A stretch of 64,000 nt of DNA from positions 1,364,001 to 1,428,000 of the forward strand of contig JALIRH010000050.1 of the NCBI GenBank assembly GCA_023055505.1, read 5' to 3'. The notes under the pieces are model-generated. The model ran no database searches. It had not been told where the DNA came from and saw only the letters and a program-made list of their open reading frames with translations. Source of the stretch: Callipepla californica brunnescens. Its lineage: Eukaryota; Chordata; Aves; Galliformes; Odontophoridae. Below, in pieces: positions 62,901 through 64,000 of the stretch. The first letter of the stretch is position 1; every line of letters begins with the position of its first letter. The position numbers and the translations under genes were made by a program.

Positions 62901-64000
62901 CCTTCGTATCATTCATTGCCTGCTCTCAGACTCAGTTTTTCTGTGCATTTTCTCTAAAATGGCTTCCTGCAGGTATAGTCTTCACTCTGTACTGCTGACT
63001 TGTCCTTCTATCATGATGAAAACCATTCCATTTTACAGTATTCTGTCTTTCATACCTGAAAGATATGACAGTCTTCAAGTAAGCTAATACTGGCTTTTAC
63101 ACAGTGTTTCCTTACATTACAGAGATGAAATAAATAAAGAAAGAAAATGTGAACTTTCCTCTAGAGCTAGAAATGGACTGGCTCATTTCAGAGGCATTTT
63201 TTTTCTTCTTTCTAGTGAACAACAGATATCATGTCTGCTTCCACTTGATTTCAGTTAGAGGAACATTTCTCTTGAACAGCAGCATCAAAGTGTCATAGAA
63301 GACTTGGCATCAGATGTGTATTTGAGAACAAATATTTTAGATGTGTGTAATAATAAAGGAGATCTTTGTATAAAAAGGCTCTTATCTACCCTAATCATCT
63401 GTTGCACTAAAAATCATTTCCAAAAACAACAGTTCTGGAGAGGTTGCATTTAGAGATTAAACCACTCTACAGTCAGTAGTTCATGACTGTCACCAGTCAA
63501 GTGTCTGGAAAAGGTTTAAGAAGAAACGAACAAATCAAACTGGATTTAAAGACTCAGAAAACAAGCTCTGCTGGCATAAGTTACAAGTTGCATGGGGAGA
63601 TGGGAAATGAGGAAGAGAAAATGGAAATAAAATGAGAGATTTACCGTAGCAGAACCCTATGTTGCCACTGACCTGTTATTCTTTGCAACTCATGATGTGG
63701 CCAAAAATGCAGCAAAAATCCAAACTTGGCCTGGATCAGCATGAAAGGGGAGAAACTGAATGCTCTCCATCAGCTGACAGAGCTCCTGTGGTTTGAGTGA
63801 GTATTGGCTAGGCTAAGGCCTTTCTGAGAAAGTGAATATTATCCCCCTCCTTAACTAAAAATTTACTCTAGAAAGCTCTGATTTGAGGCTTAGGAGGCTC
63901 TGAACTTCAATGTCAAATCCTTTGCCATGATCCTATGTAACTGTTTACACAGTACTGAAAGGTCACTACTGGGATCACCAGTTTAGTTTCAGTTTGACAG
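59916..64000. other. Unique AT-rich noncoding DNA to window end
   Basis: No gene or repeat family is recognised. It holds a TTAA/ATTA-type simple repeat at 60377-60405 and a T13 run near 62790. A 73-codon minus-strand frame at 61422-61201 and a 103-codon one at 61140-60829 show no recognisable domain and lack conserved start context. Confidence 0.55.
60377..60405. repeat. (TTAA/ATTA) palindromic simple repeat
   Basis: ATTAATTAATTAATAATTAATTAATT is self-complementary over most of its length and could extrude as a cruciform. Simple sequence. Confidence 0.9.

Noticed and set aside
1..64000. CRISPR arrays, operons, bacterial or phage genes
   Set aside because: No direct-repeat/spacer arrays and no dense long open frames. 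Repeats are avian, so prokaryotic feature types do not apply.

Overview
The window is vertebrate nuclear DNA, almost certainly from a bird and probably a galliform such as chicken. The evidence is a set of CR1 (chicken repeat 1) LINE fragments, two of them with the ATTCTRTG-type 3' tail, plus avian-type retroviral LTR remnants and an internally deleted mariner-like element. The sequence is AT-rich, with poly(A)/poly(T) runs, TTTG/AAAC and AAAT microsatellites, and no CpG island that I can see. The window opens exactly on a HindIII site (AAGCTT), which may mark the edge of a clone insert.

No confident protein-coding gene, tRNA, rRNA or known small RNA was found. The longest open frames (101 and 167 codons near 38.2-38.7 kb) lie on or run over the edge of a CR1 copy: the 101-codon one is a real reverse-transcriptase remnant and the 167-codon one is its antisense shadow. 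The window therefore looks like a gene desert or the inside of a very large intron. A few splice-site-bounded segments are listed as weak exon candidates. The best is a phase-compatible pair on the minus strand at 29.38-28.88 kb.

Layout. 1-7.5 kb: unique AT-rich DNA. 7.49-7.98 kb: minus-strand LTR. 9.4-9.8 kb: possible conserved noncoding block. 9.9-10.1 kb: CR1 (minus). 10.6-10.9 kb: unclassified GC-richer block. 11.1-12.4 kb: very old, nearly continuous CR1 fossil (plus). 18.0-18.8 kb: CR1 (plus). 21.6-21.9 kb: CR1 (minus). 23.1-23.8 kb: deleted mariner-like element (minus). 28.0-28.4 kb: CR1 scrap, then a purine-rich tract. 31.07-31.63 kb: decayed tandem-like repeat. 32.1-32.7 kb: CR1 (plus), sharing a diagnostic deletion with the 18 kb copy. 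34.3 kb: CR1 tail. 37.8-38.6 kb: best-preserved CR1 (minus). 46.0-46.2 kb: LTR remnant (plus). 48.5-49.0 kb: CR1 (minus). 50.2 kb: (TTTTA)13. 54.46 kb: perfect inverted repeat. 56.8-57.1 kb: strongest conserved-noncoding candidate. 59.6-59.9 kb: CR1 (plus).

Nothing here works together as a pathway or operon. The window records successive waves of transposons on a unique background that may hold regulatory elements. Repeat identities rest on my recognition of family sequence and encoded peptides, not on a database search, and boundaries are approximate to about 10-40 bases unless stated.
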